The notes under the pieces were generated by a model. It did no database searches. It saw nothing but the letters and a program-made list of their open reading frames with translations, and was not told the DNA's origin. Source: Micropterus salmoides (taxonomy: Eukaryota; Chordata; Actinopteri; Centrarchiformes; Centrarchidae). Taken from it: DNA of 64,000 nt. Of this stretch, positions 31,401 through 43,400 are shown in pieces. Position numbers and translations under genes: made by a program. The DNA lies in NCBI RefSeq assembly GCF_014851395.1, contig NW_024042261.1:37930405-37994404 (forward strand). Direction: 5' to 3'. Every line of letters starts with the position of its first letter. Within the stretch, counting starts at the first letter, position 1.

Positions 31401-34400
31401 TGTGTTTGTGTCCTCAGGTGTGTTTTTCCATTCAGGTATGTTTGTGTCCTCTGATGTGTTTTTCCCCTCAGGTGTGTTTGTGTCCTCATGTGTGTTTTTC
31501 CCCTCAGGTGTGTTTGTGTCCTCAGGTGTGTTTGTGTCCCCTCAAGTGTGTTTGTGTCCTTATGTGGGTGTGTGTCCTCAGGTGTGTTTGTATCCTCTGG
31601 TGTGTTTGTATCCCCTCATGTGTGTTTGTGTCCCCTCAGGTGTGTTTGTGTCCTCAGGTGTGTTTGTGTCCCCTCAGGTGTGTTTGTGTCCCCTCAGGTG
31701 TGTTTGTGTCCTTATGTGGGTGTGTGTCCTCAGGTGTGTTTGTATCCTCAGGTGTGTTTGTGTCCCCTCAGGTGTGTTTGTGTCCTCAGGTGTGTTTGTA
31801 TCCTCAGGTGTGTTTGTGTCCCCTCAGGTGTGTTTGTGTCCTCAGGTGTGTTTGTGTCCCCTCAGATGTGTTTGTGTCCCCTCAGGTGTGTTTGTGTCCC
31901 CTCAGGTGTGTTTGTGTCCTCAGGTGTGTTTGTGTCCCCTCAGATGTGTTTGTGTCCCCTCAGGTGTGTTTGTGTCCTTATGTGTGTGTGTGTCCTCAGG
32001 TGTGTTTGTATCCTCAGGTGTGTTTGTGTCCCCTCAGGTGTGTTTGTATCCTCAGGTGTGTTTGTGTCCTCAGGTGTGTTTGTGTCCCCTCAGGTGTGTT
32101 TGTGTCCTCAGGTGTGTTTGTGTCCCCTCAGATGTGTTTGTGTCCCCTCAGGTGTGTTTGTGTCCCCTCAGGTGTGTTTGTGTCCTCAGGTGTGTTTGTA
32201 TCCTCAGGTGTGTTTGTGTCCCCTCAGGTGTGTTTGTGTCCCCTCAGGTGTGTTTGTATCCCCTCATGTGTGTTTGTGTCCCCTCAGGTGTGTTTGTGTC
32301 CTCAGGTGTGTTTGTGTCCCCTCAGATGTGTTTGTGTCCTCAGGTGTGTTTGTGTCCCCTCAGGTGTGTTTGTGTCCCCTCTGGTGTGTTTGTGTCCCCT
32401 CAGGTGTGTTTGTGTCCTCATGTGTGTGTGTGTCCTCAGGTGTGTTTGTGTCCTCAGGTGTGTTTGTATCCTCAGGTATGTTTGTGTCCTCAGGTGTGTT
32501 TTTCCATTCAGGTATGTTTGTGTCCTCTGATGTGTTTTTCCCCTCAGGTGTGTTTGTGTCCTCATGTGTGTTTTTCCCCTCAGGTGTGTTTGTGTCCTCA
32601 GGTGTGTTTGTGTCCCCTCAAGTGTGTTTGTGTCCTTATGTGGGTGTGTGTCCTCAGGTGTGTTTGTATCCTCTGGTGTGTTTGTATCCCCTCATGTGTG
32701 TTTGTGTCCCCTCAGGTGTGTTTGTGTCCTCAGGTGTGTTTGTGTCCCCTCAGATGTGTTTGTGTCCCCTCAGGTGTGTTTGTGTCCTTATGTGTGTGTG
32801 TGTCCTCAGGTGTGTTTGTATCCTCTGGTGTGTTTGTATCCCCTCATGTGTGTTTGTGTCCCCTCAGGTGTGTTTGTGTCCTCAGGTGTGTTTGTGTCCT
32901 CAGGTGTGTTTGTGTCCCCTCAGATGTGTTTGTGTCCTCATGTGTGTTTGTGTCCCCTCAGGTGTGTTTGTGTCCTCAGGTGTGTTTGTGTCCTCAGGTG
33001 TGTTTGTGTCCCCTCAGATGTGTTTGTGTCCCCTCAGGTTTGTGTGTGTCCTCAGGTGTGTTTGTGTCCTCAGGTGTGTTTGTATCCTCAGGTGTGTTTG
33101 TGTCCCCTCAGGTGTGTTTGTATCCTCGGGTGTGTTTGTATCCTCAGGTGTGTTTGTGTCCCCTCAGGTGTTTGTGTCCTCAGGTGTGTTTGTGTCCCCT
33201 CAGGTGTGTTTGTGTCCCCTCAGGTGTGTTTGTGTCCCCTCAGGTGTGTTTGTGTCCTCAGGTGTGTTTGTATCCTCAGGTGTGTTTGTGTCCCCTCAGG
33301 TGTGTTTGTGTCCTTATGTGTGTGTGTGTGTCCTCAGGTGTGTTTGTGTCCCCTCAGGTGTGTTTGTGTCCTCAGGTGTGTGTGTGTCCCCTCAGGTGTG
33401 TTTGTGTCCTCAGGTGTGTTTGTGTCCTCAGGTGTGTTTGTGTCCCCTCAGATGTGTTTGTGTCCCCTCAGGTGTGTTTGTGTCCCCTCAGGTGTGTGTG
33501 TGTCCTCAGGTGTGTTTGTATCCTCAGGTGTGTTTGTGTCCTCAGGTGTGTGTGTGTCCCCTCAGGTGTGTTTGTGTCCTCAGGTGTGTTTGTGTCCTCA
33601 GGTGTGTTTGTATCCTCAGGTGTGTTTGTGTCCCCTCAGGTGTGTTTGTGTCCTCAGGTGTGTTTGTATCCTCAGGTGTGTTTGTATCCTCAGGTGTGTT
33701 TGTGTCCCCTCAGGTGTGTTTGTGTCCTCAGGTGTGTTTTTGTCTTCAGGTGTGTTTGTATCCTCTGGTGTGTTTGTGTGTCCTCAGGTGTGTTTGTGTC
33801 CTCAGGTGTGTCTGTGTCCCCTCAGGTGAGTTTGTGTCCTCAGGTGTGTCTGTGTCCCCTCAGGTTTGACCATCCGGTGGACAGCGCAGGTCTTTTCTCC
33901 TTCATGACGTTTCATTGGATGACTCCTCTGGCCATGCATGCCCGCAGGAAAGGACGCCTCCTATTGGACGACATCTGGCCCGTGTCACAGCGGGAGTGTT
34001 GTCATGCCAACAGCCTGAGGTGGGAGGAGCTAATAATGAATCTGTGTGACAAGTAAAAACGCCTGAGCTGCGTAGAAGCTGAGGATTTACTGCCTACATG
34101 TCCCAGAATCCATCATGCTCGCCCATGATGCTGCTTTCATGTGACATAAAGAAAACGATCGATACGAGCTTCGTACTTTCAGACACCACCAAACAGGATA
34201 CAGCTGTCCAGTGTGATCAGCAATAATTTCAAAATAAAGCCAACGACAGGAAGGTGTTCTGACCTGCCGTCTGGTTTTTAGATTTAAGGCAGGAAATGAT
34301 TTAAAGATGATGAACGTTTCATTTAAAGTGTTTTATTTGTCACTGATGTCTTTCTTTGTTGTGTGTGCGTGTCCTCAGGTTGGCGTCTCTGTGGGAGGAC

Positions 34401-37400
34401 GAGCTGAGGTCAAAGGGCAGCGATGCGTCTTTGTGTTCGGTGGTCTGGTCTTTCTGTCGGACCCGGCTCCTGCTGTCCATCCTCTGTCTAACCGTCACAC
34501 AGCTGGCAGGATTCAGTGGTCCGGTGAGTCAGAACCAGTCAGACCAGTATGAAGACTACAGTAAACCTTCAGTTACTAGCTGAGACCCAGTGAGACGCTG
34601 TCCCGTTGACTGGCCTGGTGTGGGAAGACATTGCAACAGATAGACGTCTCGATTAGATGCCTGTTCTGGTTTTTATAGAAGCTCTTTATGTGTATTAAAC
34701 CTCTTAAAGTACCAGTAAGACCAGTATTATGATAATAATTTTGTCCCCCCCCTCTCCAGGCGTTTGTGGTGAAGCGCCTGCTGGAGTACACCCAGCAGGA
34801 GGACTCGGACCTGGGCTACGGGCTGCTGCTGGTTCTGGGTCTCCTGACCACGGAGCTGGTTCGGTCCTGGTCTCTGGCTTTGACCTGGGCCCTGAACTAC
34901 AGGACCGGATCCAGACTGAGAGGAGCCGTCCTCAGTCTGGCCTTCCACAAGATCCTGAAGCTCCGCAGCGTCCGGGACAAGTCCATGGGACAGGTTCTGC
35001 TTCTATATGTGCTGGTTCTGGTTCCTTCTTTTTGTTCTGTCTGATGGTGCCGATGTCCAACCTCTTGTCCTCCTCCGTCTCCACCCCAGCTGGTCAATAT
35101 GTGCTCCAGTGACGGTCAGCGGATGTTTGATGCAGCAGCAGTAGGTAGTCTGTTAGCAGGGGGCCCCCTGGTGGCCGTGCTCGGTGTTGCCTACAACTTG
35201 TTCATACTGGGCCCGACGTCCCTGCTGGGATCAGCTGTCTTCATCCTCTTCTACCCCACCATGGTCAGTAACTGCGCTCCTCCTCCTCCTCTTCCTACTT
35301 TGGTGAACTGTGTTGTACCTGTACCACCTTCCTCCTTTATGTTCTATACTTGCTGGTTCCATAGTCTCAGATATGTAGCTCAGAGTCTCATCATGCATTC
35401 AGGTCTGAAACATTTGATGTTTGTGCTTTTAAAACAGTATTTTTTACAGGGAGTCCGGTGTGGAGCGGATTCAAAATGTTCCCATTCTGAAATGACCGTC
35501 TCTTTGTTACACCGTACTGTTTCTGAAACCGTATACCTCTGTGATTAAACGATCTACCTGTAGATAAGTATTCTCCCACCTGATCAGGTTTATTGATCGT
35601 TATTCTCTGATCAGATGTTCAGCTCCAGACTGACGGCGTACTTTAGGAGGAAGGGCGTGGCCATCACGGACAGACGAGTGCAGAAGATGAACGAGATCCT
35701 CAACTACATCAAGTTCATCAAGATGTACGCCTGGGTCAAAGCCTTCGCCCAGGACATCCGCAGTACGTACTCGCCTGCACACGCTCACCTGGCCGGCCTG
35801 TCGCCACAGTAACAGTGATGTTGACTGTGTTTTCTCTCAGGAATCCGTGACGAGGAGCGCAGGATCCTGGAGCTCACAGGTTACTTCCAGAGCATCACTG
35901 TGGGCGTGGCTCCCATAGTTGTTGTCATCGCCAGCGTGGCAACATTCTCTGTCCACATGTTGCTAGGATACGACCTGACGGCAGCTCAGGTACAAAACTA
36001 CCTGTTAGTTAGCGCTGTGAAGTTTCTCTGATCATGTCTTTACTGCTCAGCCCCTGTTGGCTAAACTGGCTCCATAGCTGTTAGCAATATAGCCCCGCCC
36101 TAAAGCCTCCCCTGCTTCCTGGTCTCTGTTCCTCTAAACGGGACCATAATTTACTAAATGAACATCATGCTGTGTTGAAGAAGACTTGAAACTAGCGCCC
36201 TGCTGGCTGCTAGAGAGAACGCAGGTTTAAGGTGCTTCAACATTGGCTTCTGTAGTGAGAGCCGGAGGTTGTTTCTTGGGGTAGCCTTGTTACAATTCTT
36301 TCTCTTTACCTGTTAGCATTGTAGCAGGCTGCAGCTAACTGTATGTCGACATATTTTAGCATTGATGTTGTCTGTCTGTCTCTGCAGGCCTTCACCGTGG
36401 TGACGGTGTTTAATGCCATGACTTTTGCCCTGAAGGTCACGCCGTTCTCTGTCAAGTCTCTGTCCGAAGCTTCAGTGGCCACGGAGAGATTCAAGGTCTG
36501 TCACTACCCCAAGGATCAAGGATATCTTTATTGATCCCCGAGCGGAAATTCTGTATCACAGTTGCACACATTGCACAAAAGGCAAAAGGAAAATAAATAA
36601 GGATAGTGGTATATAAAAAATATAAATATCAGAGTAAAAATATAAAATAAAATAAAATATAAAGGAGTATGGATATGTACAATATTTACATAGTAAAAGG
36701 AATTGTTATGGTGAACAGTAATAATGAATAAATAGTAGCAGCTGAATTGCAGCAGAGAGTATTGCACATTAAGCAGTTAATTAATTAAGCAGGTGTTATT
36801 TCACAAAACAGATAATAATGTCCAGTTTAAAACTAAGTGTCCGTGTGGGAGACACTTACGTGCAATTTATACTTCTGTGTCAAATCGACGGCGTAGCCTC
36901 TGCGTAGCCCTCTACCCTACTTTGTCACCTACGGCGTAGCCCTACGTGCATCTCCTCAAAAATATAACTACACGTCGAGGTGACGCCGACCATAAGAACT
37001 GTGATTGGTCAGCTGGATAGCCTCGCAATTTCTCCAACGGGAAATGCCCCGTTCTTTGAAGTAACTTTTACTAGCGGCCAAACCAGCGGATCAATATATT
37101 TGACCGTCACAACCCAAGTGAAATGACTTGTTTCACTATCAGGATGTGATCCATTCGGTTGGTAACATTTGAAAAGGCTAAACCAGCCGCACGTTTACAA
37201 TTTTACCCCCATTCACGTTAGCGGAGGGCTAAACCGGAAGTTAGGAGGTCCTTAGGTCCTTCCTGTAGAGGGCTTGAGTGTTCTTGGCCCAGTCCAGTTT
37301 ATTGTTCATGTGCACTCCCAGGTATTTGTAATCCTCCACAATGTCCACAGGGACCCCCTGGATGGAAACTGGTGCCTTTGCTCTCCTTACATCCACAACC

Positions 37401-40400
37401 AGCTCTTTAGTCTTTGTCACGTTGAGCTGCAGATGGTTCTGCTCTGTGACAAAGTCCCCCACCACAGCCTCGTCACCCCGCTGATACATCAAACCACAGC
37501 AGAGTCATCAGAAAACTTCTGAAGATGGCAGGACTCAAAAGTCCGTGGTGTAGATGGTGAAGAGGAAGGGAGAGAGGACCCCTGCGTGGCCCCGGTGTTG
37601 CTGACCACGCTGTGTGACACACAGTGTTGCAGGCGTACATACTGTGGTCTGCAAGTCAAGTAGCCAACAATCCAGGACACGAGGGGGGCATCCACCTGCT
37701 TCACTGTCAGCTTCTCATCCAGCAGGGCCGGCCGGATGGTGTTGAAAGCACTGGAGAAGTCATAAAACATGACCCTCACAGTGCTCGCCGGCTTGTCCAG
37801 GTGGGCAGGAAGATGATGGCGTCCTCAACTCCTAGTCGGGGCTGGTAGGCGAACTGGAAGGGGTCCAGGAGAGGTCTGACCATGGGCCGCAGCTGATCCA
37901 GAACCAGACTCTCCAGGGTCTTCATAATGTGGGAGGTCAGTGCCACAGGTCTGTAGTCCTTAGAGCCACTAGGACGTGGCGTCTTTGGTACAGGAAGGAG
38001 GCAAGATGTCTTCCACAGCACAGGGATCCTACAGAGACTCAGGCTTAGGACATGGTGAAGGACTCCATAGCTGGGGGGCACAGGCTTTGAGCACCCCGGG
38101 ACGGACACCATCAGGGCCTACAGCCTTGTTGGAGTGGAGTCTCCTCATCTGTCTTCTCACCTGGTCAGCAGTGAGGCACACAGAGGTCACAGGTGGGGGA
38201 GGGGGAGAGAGCTGTTAACCTGAGAGCCGGAGAAGGAGGGGTTGGGGTCTCACAGGAGGGTGGGGGACAGTGAGCAGGAGGAGGGGGGGTAGTGGGGTTG
38301 GAGGTGTTTGACGGCAGACAGCAGCTGAGTTGGGGGGGGGGGGGCAGGAGTCATAGTATCAAACCTGTTAAAGAACAGATTAAGTTTGGTGGCCCTGTCC
38401 AGGCTGCCTTCAGCTCCTCTGCTGCCAGTCAGTCTGAAGCCAGTGATGTTCCTCATGCCGCTCCAGACCTCCCTCATGTTGTTCTGCTGTATGCATCTTT
38501 AACGTTAGCATACAGCAGGTCCAGGGTCCTCTCCTCTCTAGTATGGCAGCTCACATACTGGGTGAAGTTAGTAAGTGTGGTGGTCATGGTGACGTGGTTG
38601 AAGTCACCGAGATCACTATGAGGGCACTCGGGTGTTGAGTCTGGAGTTCAGCAATGGCGGTGTGGGTGATGTTACACACTGACGTCGGGTTGGAAGAGGG
38701 CGGAATGTAAACGGCAACAGCGATGGCATGAAATCTCCCGTGGCAGATAATATGGCCGGAGTTCAGTTCAGTGTCCGGGCTATAGATACACAGTTTAACC
38801 GTAATGTGAGCGGGATTACACCATCTGTTGTTAACTAGAATGGCAAGCCCACCGCCTTTACACTTACCACTCTGGGTGCATTCCCTGTCGGCCCGAACAG
38901 TCTGAAAGCCGTCGATTGAGCTAACGCTGTTAGCTTGTCCGTCTTATTAGCCAGTGACCTCACGTTGCCCATGATGACAGAGGGGAGACACAGCTTAAAT
39001 ATCCTTCTCCTAAGTCTCTGTTGTCTGGACCCCTCTCTCTTCCCTCACCGTTTCGTTCCTCCTCTGCGCCATGCCGGTCAGCTTCAGCGCAATCAGCTGA
39101 TCCTAGGTGTAAACAAAGCGGCCACGAAGTTGGACAAAATACAGCCAACAATAAAATACAATCACATTGATTTATTTAAAATGCTAACGGCAGCTGGGAC
39201 AAATTAAGTTTAAGTCTGTTTGTCTTGCATGTTGGCGTCTTGTGTGAGGGCCTGGTGGAAGCAACTTGAACTCTCACTGTTTCTAAACATAACCTTACGT
39301 TCTACTTGTTTATGCAATATACCTACCTCCATTGGTTCATTTGGTCCCCTGTTTTGATCTGGTTGGACCTCTCTGCCCTCTGTCTGTCCTCAGAGTCTCT
39401 TCCTGTTGCCGGAGGTCGACAGCGTCCACATGTTGCCTAGCGATCCTCAGGTTGCTGTAGAGATGTGTGGAGCTAGTCTGGCATGGGACGGAGTCGGACA
39501 GAGCACTCAGTCCAGCCCATGTGTCCGAACAGCCGGCAGACACAAGTAAAGTGACATTTACATGATCTGTGTCCCCATTTAGAACCGGTCTTCTTCACTG
39601 GTCTCAAAGGTGATAGGCTGAACCTGCCCTGCTCCCTGATAAAGATGGTTCAGTCCTCCAAGTTCTGTCTAATGAAGGCTGCATTTATTTATTTAAATGA
39701 TTAAAAGGAGGAAGTAGGTCAGTTCCTAGAGTAGTAAGTTGAGTGTGTGGTGACTTTCAGGTGCAGAGACATAAGGGTTCTCCAGGAGGAAGAGGAGGAG
39801 GACGAGGTGACCGGCTCCCTGCTGAGAGAAGGAGGAGATGTAGCCTCAAGTCCAGAGGAGGAAGACGGGGAAGAGGAGGCCTGTCCTCCCCTGCTGTCTG
39901 CCCCCCCCGTCTCCCAGTGCCTTCAGAGCACCCTGCACTGCATCAACCTGAGTGTCCAACAGGTAGGTGCAGAAGTTGGGTCCAAGATTGTCCAACATGT
40001 AGGTCCAGAAGTCAGGTGCAAGAGTGTCCAGCATGTAGGTCCAGGAGTCGGGTCCAAGAGTGTCCAGCAGGTAGGTCCAGGAGTCAGGTGCAAGATTGTC
40101 CAACATGTAGGTCCTGGATTCAGGTGCAAGAGTGTCAAACAGGTAGGTCCCGGAGTCAGGTGCAAGATTGTCCAACATGTAGGTCCAGGAGTCGGGTCCA
40201 AGAGTGTCAAACAGGTAGGTCCCGGAGTCAGGTGCAAGATTGTCCAACATGTAGGTCCAGGAGTCGTGTCCAAGATTGTCCAACATGTAGGTCCAGGAGT
40301 CAGGTGCAAGATTGTCCAACACGTAGGTCCAGAAGTCAGGTGCAAGAGTGTCCAGTATGTTGGTTCAGGAGTCGGGTCCAAGAGTGTCAAGCAGGTAGGT

Positions 40401-43400
40401 CCAGGAGTCAGGTGCAAGATTGTCCAACATGTAGGTCCAGGAGTCGTGTCCAAGATTGTCCAACATGTAGGTCCAGGAGTCAGGTGCAAGATTGTCCAAC
40501 ACGTAGGTCCAGATGTCAGGTGCAAGAGTGTCCAATATGTTGGTCCAGGAGTCGGGTCCAAGAGTGTCCAACAGGTAGGTCCCGGAGTCAGGTGCAAGAT
40601 TGTCCAACATGTAGGTCCAGGAGTCAGGTGCAAGAGTGTCTAACATGTAGGTCCAGGAGTCGGGTCCAAGAGTGTCCAGCAGGTAGGACCAGGAGTCAGG
40701 TGCAAGATTGTCCAACATGTAGGTCCAGGAGTCAGGTGCAAGAGTGTCCAGCAGGTAGGTCCAGGAGTCAGGTGCAAGATTGTCCAACAGGTAGGTCCCG
40801 GAGTCAGGTACAAGATTGTCCAACATGTAGGTCCAGAATTCAGGTGCAAGAGTGTCCAACATGTAGGTCCAGGAGTCGGGTCCAAGAGTGTCCAGCAGGT
40901 AGGACCAGGAGTCAGGTGCAAGATTGTCCAACAGGTAGGTCCAGAGGTCAGGTGCAAGAGTGTCCAACATGTAGGTCCAGGAGTCAGGTGCAAGATTGTC
41001 CAACATGTAGGTCCAGGAGTCAGGTGCAAGAGTGTCCAACATGTAGGTCCAGGAGTCGGGTCCAAGAGTGTCCAGCAGGTAGCACCAGGAGTCAGGTGCA
41101 AGATTGTCCAACATATAGGTCCAGGAGTCAGGTGCAAGAGTGTCCAACATGTAGGTCCAGGAGTCGGGTCCAAGAGTGTCCAGCAGGTAGGTCCAGGAGT
41201 CAGGTGCAAGATTGTCCAACAGGTAGGTCCCGGAGTCAGGTGCAAGATTGTCCAACATGTAGGTCCAGAATTCAGGTGCAAGAGTGTCCAACATGTAGGT
41301 CCAGGAGTCGGGTCCAAGAGTGTCCAGCAGGTAGGACCAGGAGTCAGGTGCAAGATTGTCCAACAGGTAGGTCCAGAGGTCAGGTGCAAGAGTGTCCAAC
41401 ATGTAGGTCCAGGAGTCAGGTGCAAGATTGTCCAACAGGTAGGTCCAGGAGTCGTGTGCAAGAGTGTCCAGCAGGTAGCTGCAGAAGTTGGGTCCAAGAT
41501 TTTCCAACATGTAGGTCCAGGAGTCAGGTGCAAGAGTGTCCAACATGTAGGTGAGGTACAAGAGTGTCCAGTAGGTAGCTGCAGAAGTTGGGTCCAAGAG
41601 TGTCAAACATGTAGGTCCAGGAGTCAGGTGCAGGAGTGTCCAACATGTAGGTCCAGGAGTCGTGTGCAAGAGTGTCCAGCAGGTAGCTGCAGAAGTTGGG
41701 TCCAAGATTGTCCAACATGTAGGTCCAGGAGTCAGGTGCAAGAGTGTCCAACATGTAGGTCTAGGAGTCAGGTACAAGAGTGTCCAGTAGGTAGCTGCAG
41801 AAGTTGGGTCCAAGAGTGTCAAACAGGTAGGTCCAGGAGTCAGGTGCAAGAGTTTCTCGCAGGTAGGTGCAGAAGTTGGGTCCAAGAGTGTCAAACATGT
41901 AGGTCCAGGAGTCAGGTGCAAGATTGTCCAACAGGTAGGTCCCGGAGTCAGGTGCAAGATTGTCCAACATGTAGGTCCAGAATTCAGGTGCAAGAGTGTC
42001 CAACATGTAGGTCCAGGAGTCGGGTCCAAGAGTGTCCAGCAGGTAGGACCAGGAGTCAGGTGCAAGATTGTCCAACAGGTAGGTCCAGAGGTCAGGTGCA
42101 AGAGTGTCCAACATGTAGGTCCAGGAGTCAGGTGCAAGATTGTCCAACAGGTAGGTCCAGGAGTCGTGTGCAAGAGTGTCCAGCAGGTAGCTGCAGAAGT
42201 TGGGTCCAAGATTTTCCAACATGTAGGTCCAGGAGTCAGGTGCAAGAGTGTCCAACATGTAGGTGAGGTACAAGAGTGTCCAGTAGGTAGCTGCAGAAGT
42301 TGGGTCCAAGAGTGTCAAACATGTAGGTCCAGGAGTCAGGTGCAGGAGTGTCCAACATGTAGGTCCAGGAGTCGTGTGCAAGAGTGTCCAGCAGGTAGCT
42401 GCAGAAGTTGGGTCCAAGATTGTCCAACATGTAGGTCCAGGAGTCAGGTGCAAGAGTGTCCAACATGTAGGTCTAGGAGTCAGGTACAAGAGTGTCCAGT
42501 AGGTAGCTGCAGAAGTTGGGTCCAAGAGTGTCAAACAGGTAGGTCCAGGAGTCAGGTGCAAGAGTTTCTCGCAGGTAGGTGCAGAAGTTGGGTCCAAGAG
42601 TGTCAAACATGTAGGTCTAGGAGTCAGGTGCAAGAGTGTCCAACATGTAGGTGAGGTACAAGAGTGTCCAGTAGGTAGCTGCAGAAGTTGGGTCCAAGAG
42701 TGTCAAACAGGTAGGTCCAGGAGTCAGGTGCAGGAGTGTCCAACATGTAGTTCCAGGAGTCGTGTGCAAGAGTGTCCAGCAGGTAGCTGCAGAAGTTGGG
42801 TCCAAGATTGTCCAACATGTAGGTCCAGGAGTCAGGTGCAAGAGTGTCAAACATGTAGGTCTAGGAGTCAGGTGCAAGAGTGTCCAACATGTAGGTGAGG
42901 TACAAGAGTGTCCAGTAGGTAGCTGCAGAAGTTGGGTCCAAGAGTGTCAAACAGGTAGGTCCAGGAGTCAGGTGCAGGAGTGTCCAACATGTAGGTCCAG
43001 GAGTCGTGTGCAAGAGTGTCCAGTAGGTAGCTGCAGAAGTTGGGTCCAAGAGTGTCAAACAGGTAGGTCCAGGAGTCAGGTGCAAGAGTTTCTCGCAGGT
43101 AGGTGCAGAAGTTGGGTCCAAGAGTGTCAAACATGTAGGTCCAGGAGTCAGGTGCAAGAGTTTCCCGCAGGAAGGTCTAGGAGTCAGGTCCAAACACCTG
43201 GGAGAGTGGACATGTTACAATTCTAATATTTGTCTGTCTGTCAGGGCACGCTGGTCGGTGTCTGCGGTAGCGTCGGCAGTGGAAAAACTTCCCTGATTTC
43301 CGCCATCTTAGGACAGGTAATGTTACCTCCAACATCCTGTAAAACCTCACTTCCTACTTTTCCTACATGCTCCCTGTACTGATTGTTGATGGGTGTATTG

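Noticed and set aside
28445..32530. 1361-codon + strand open frame and its companions
   Set aside because: They are pure read-through of an 18/20-bp repeat with no stop in any frame, in an intron between phase-matched abcc5 exons.
39743..42266. Long frames of CRSRSQVQ and TPGPTCW type over 39.7-43.2 kb, both strands
   Set aside because: 36-bp repeat read-through; only the first part of the + frames (39761-39962) is real abcc5 coding, in another frame.
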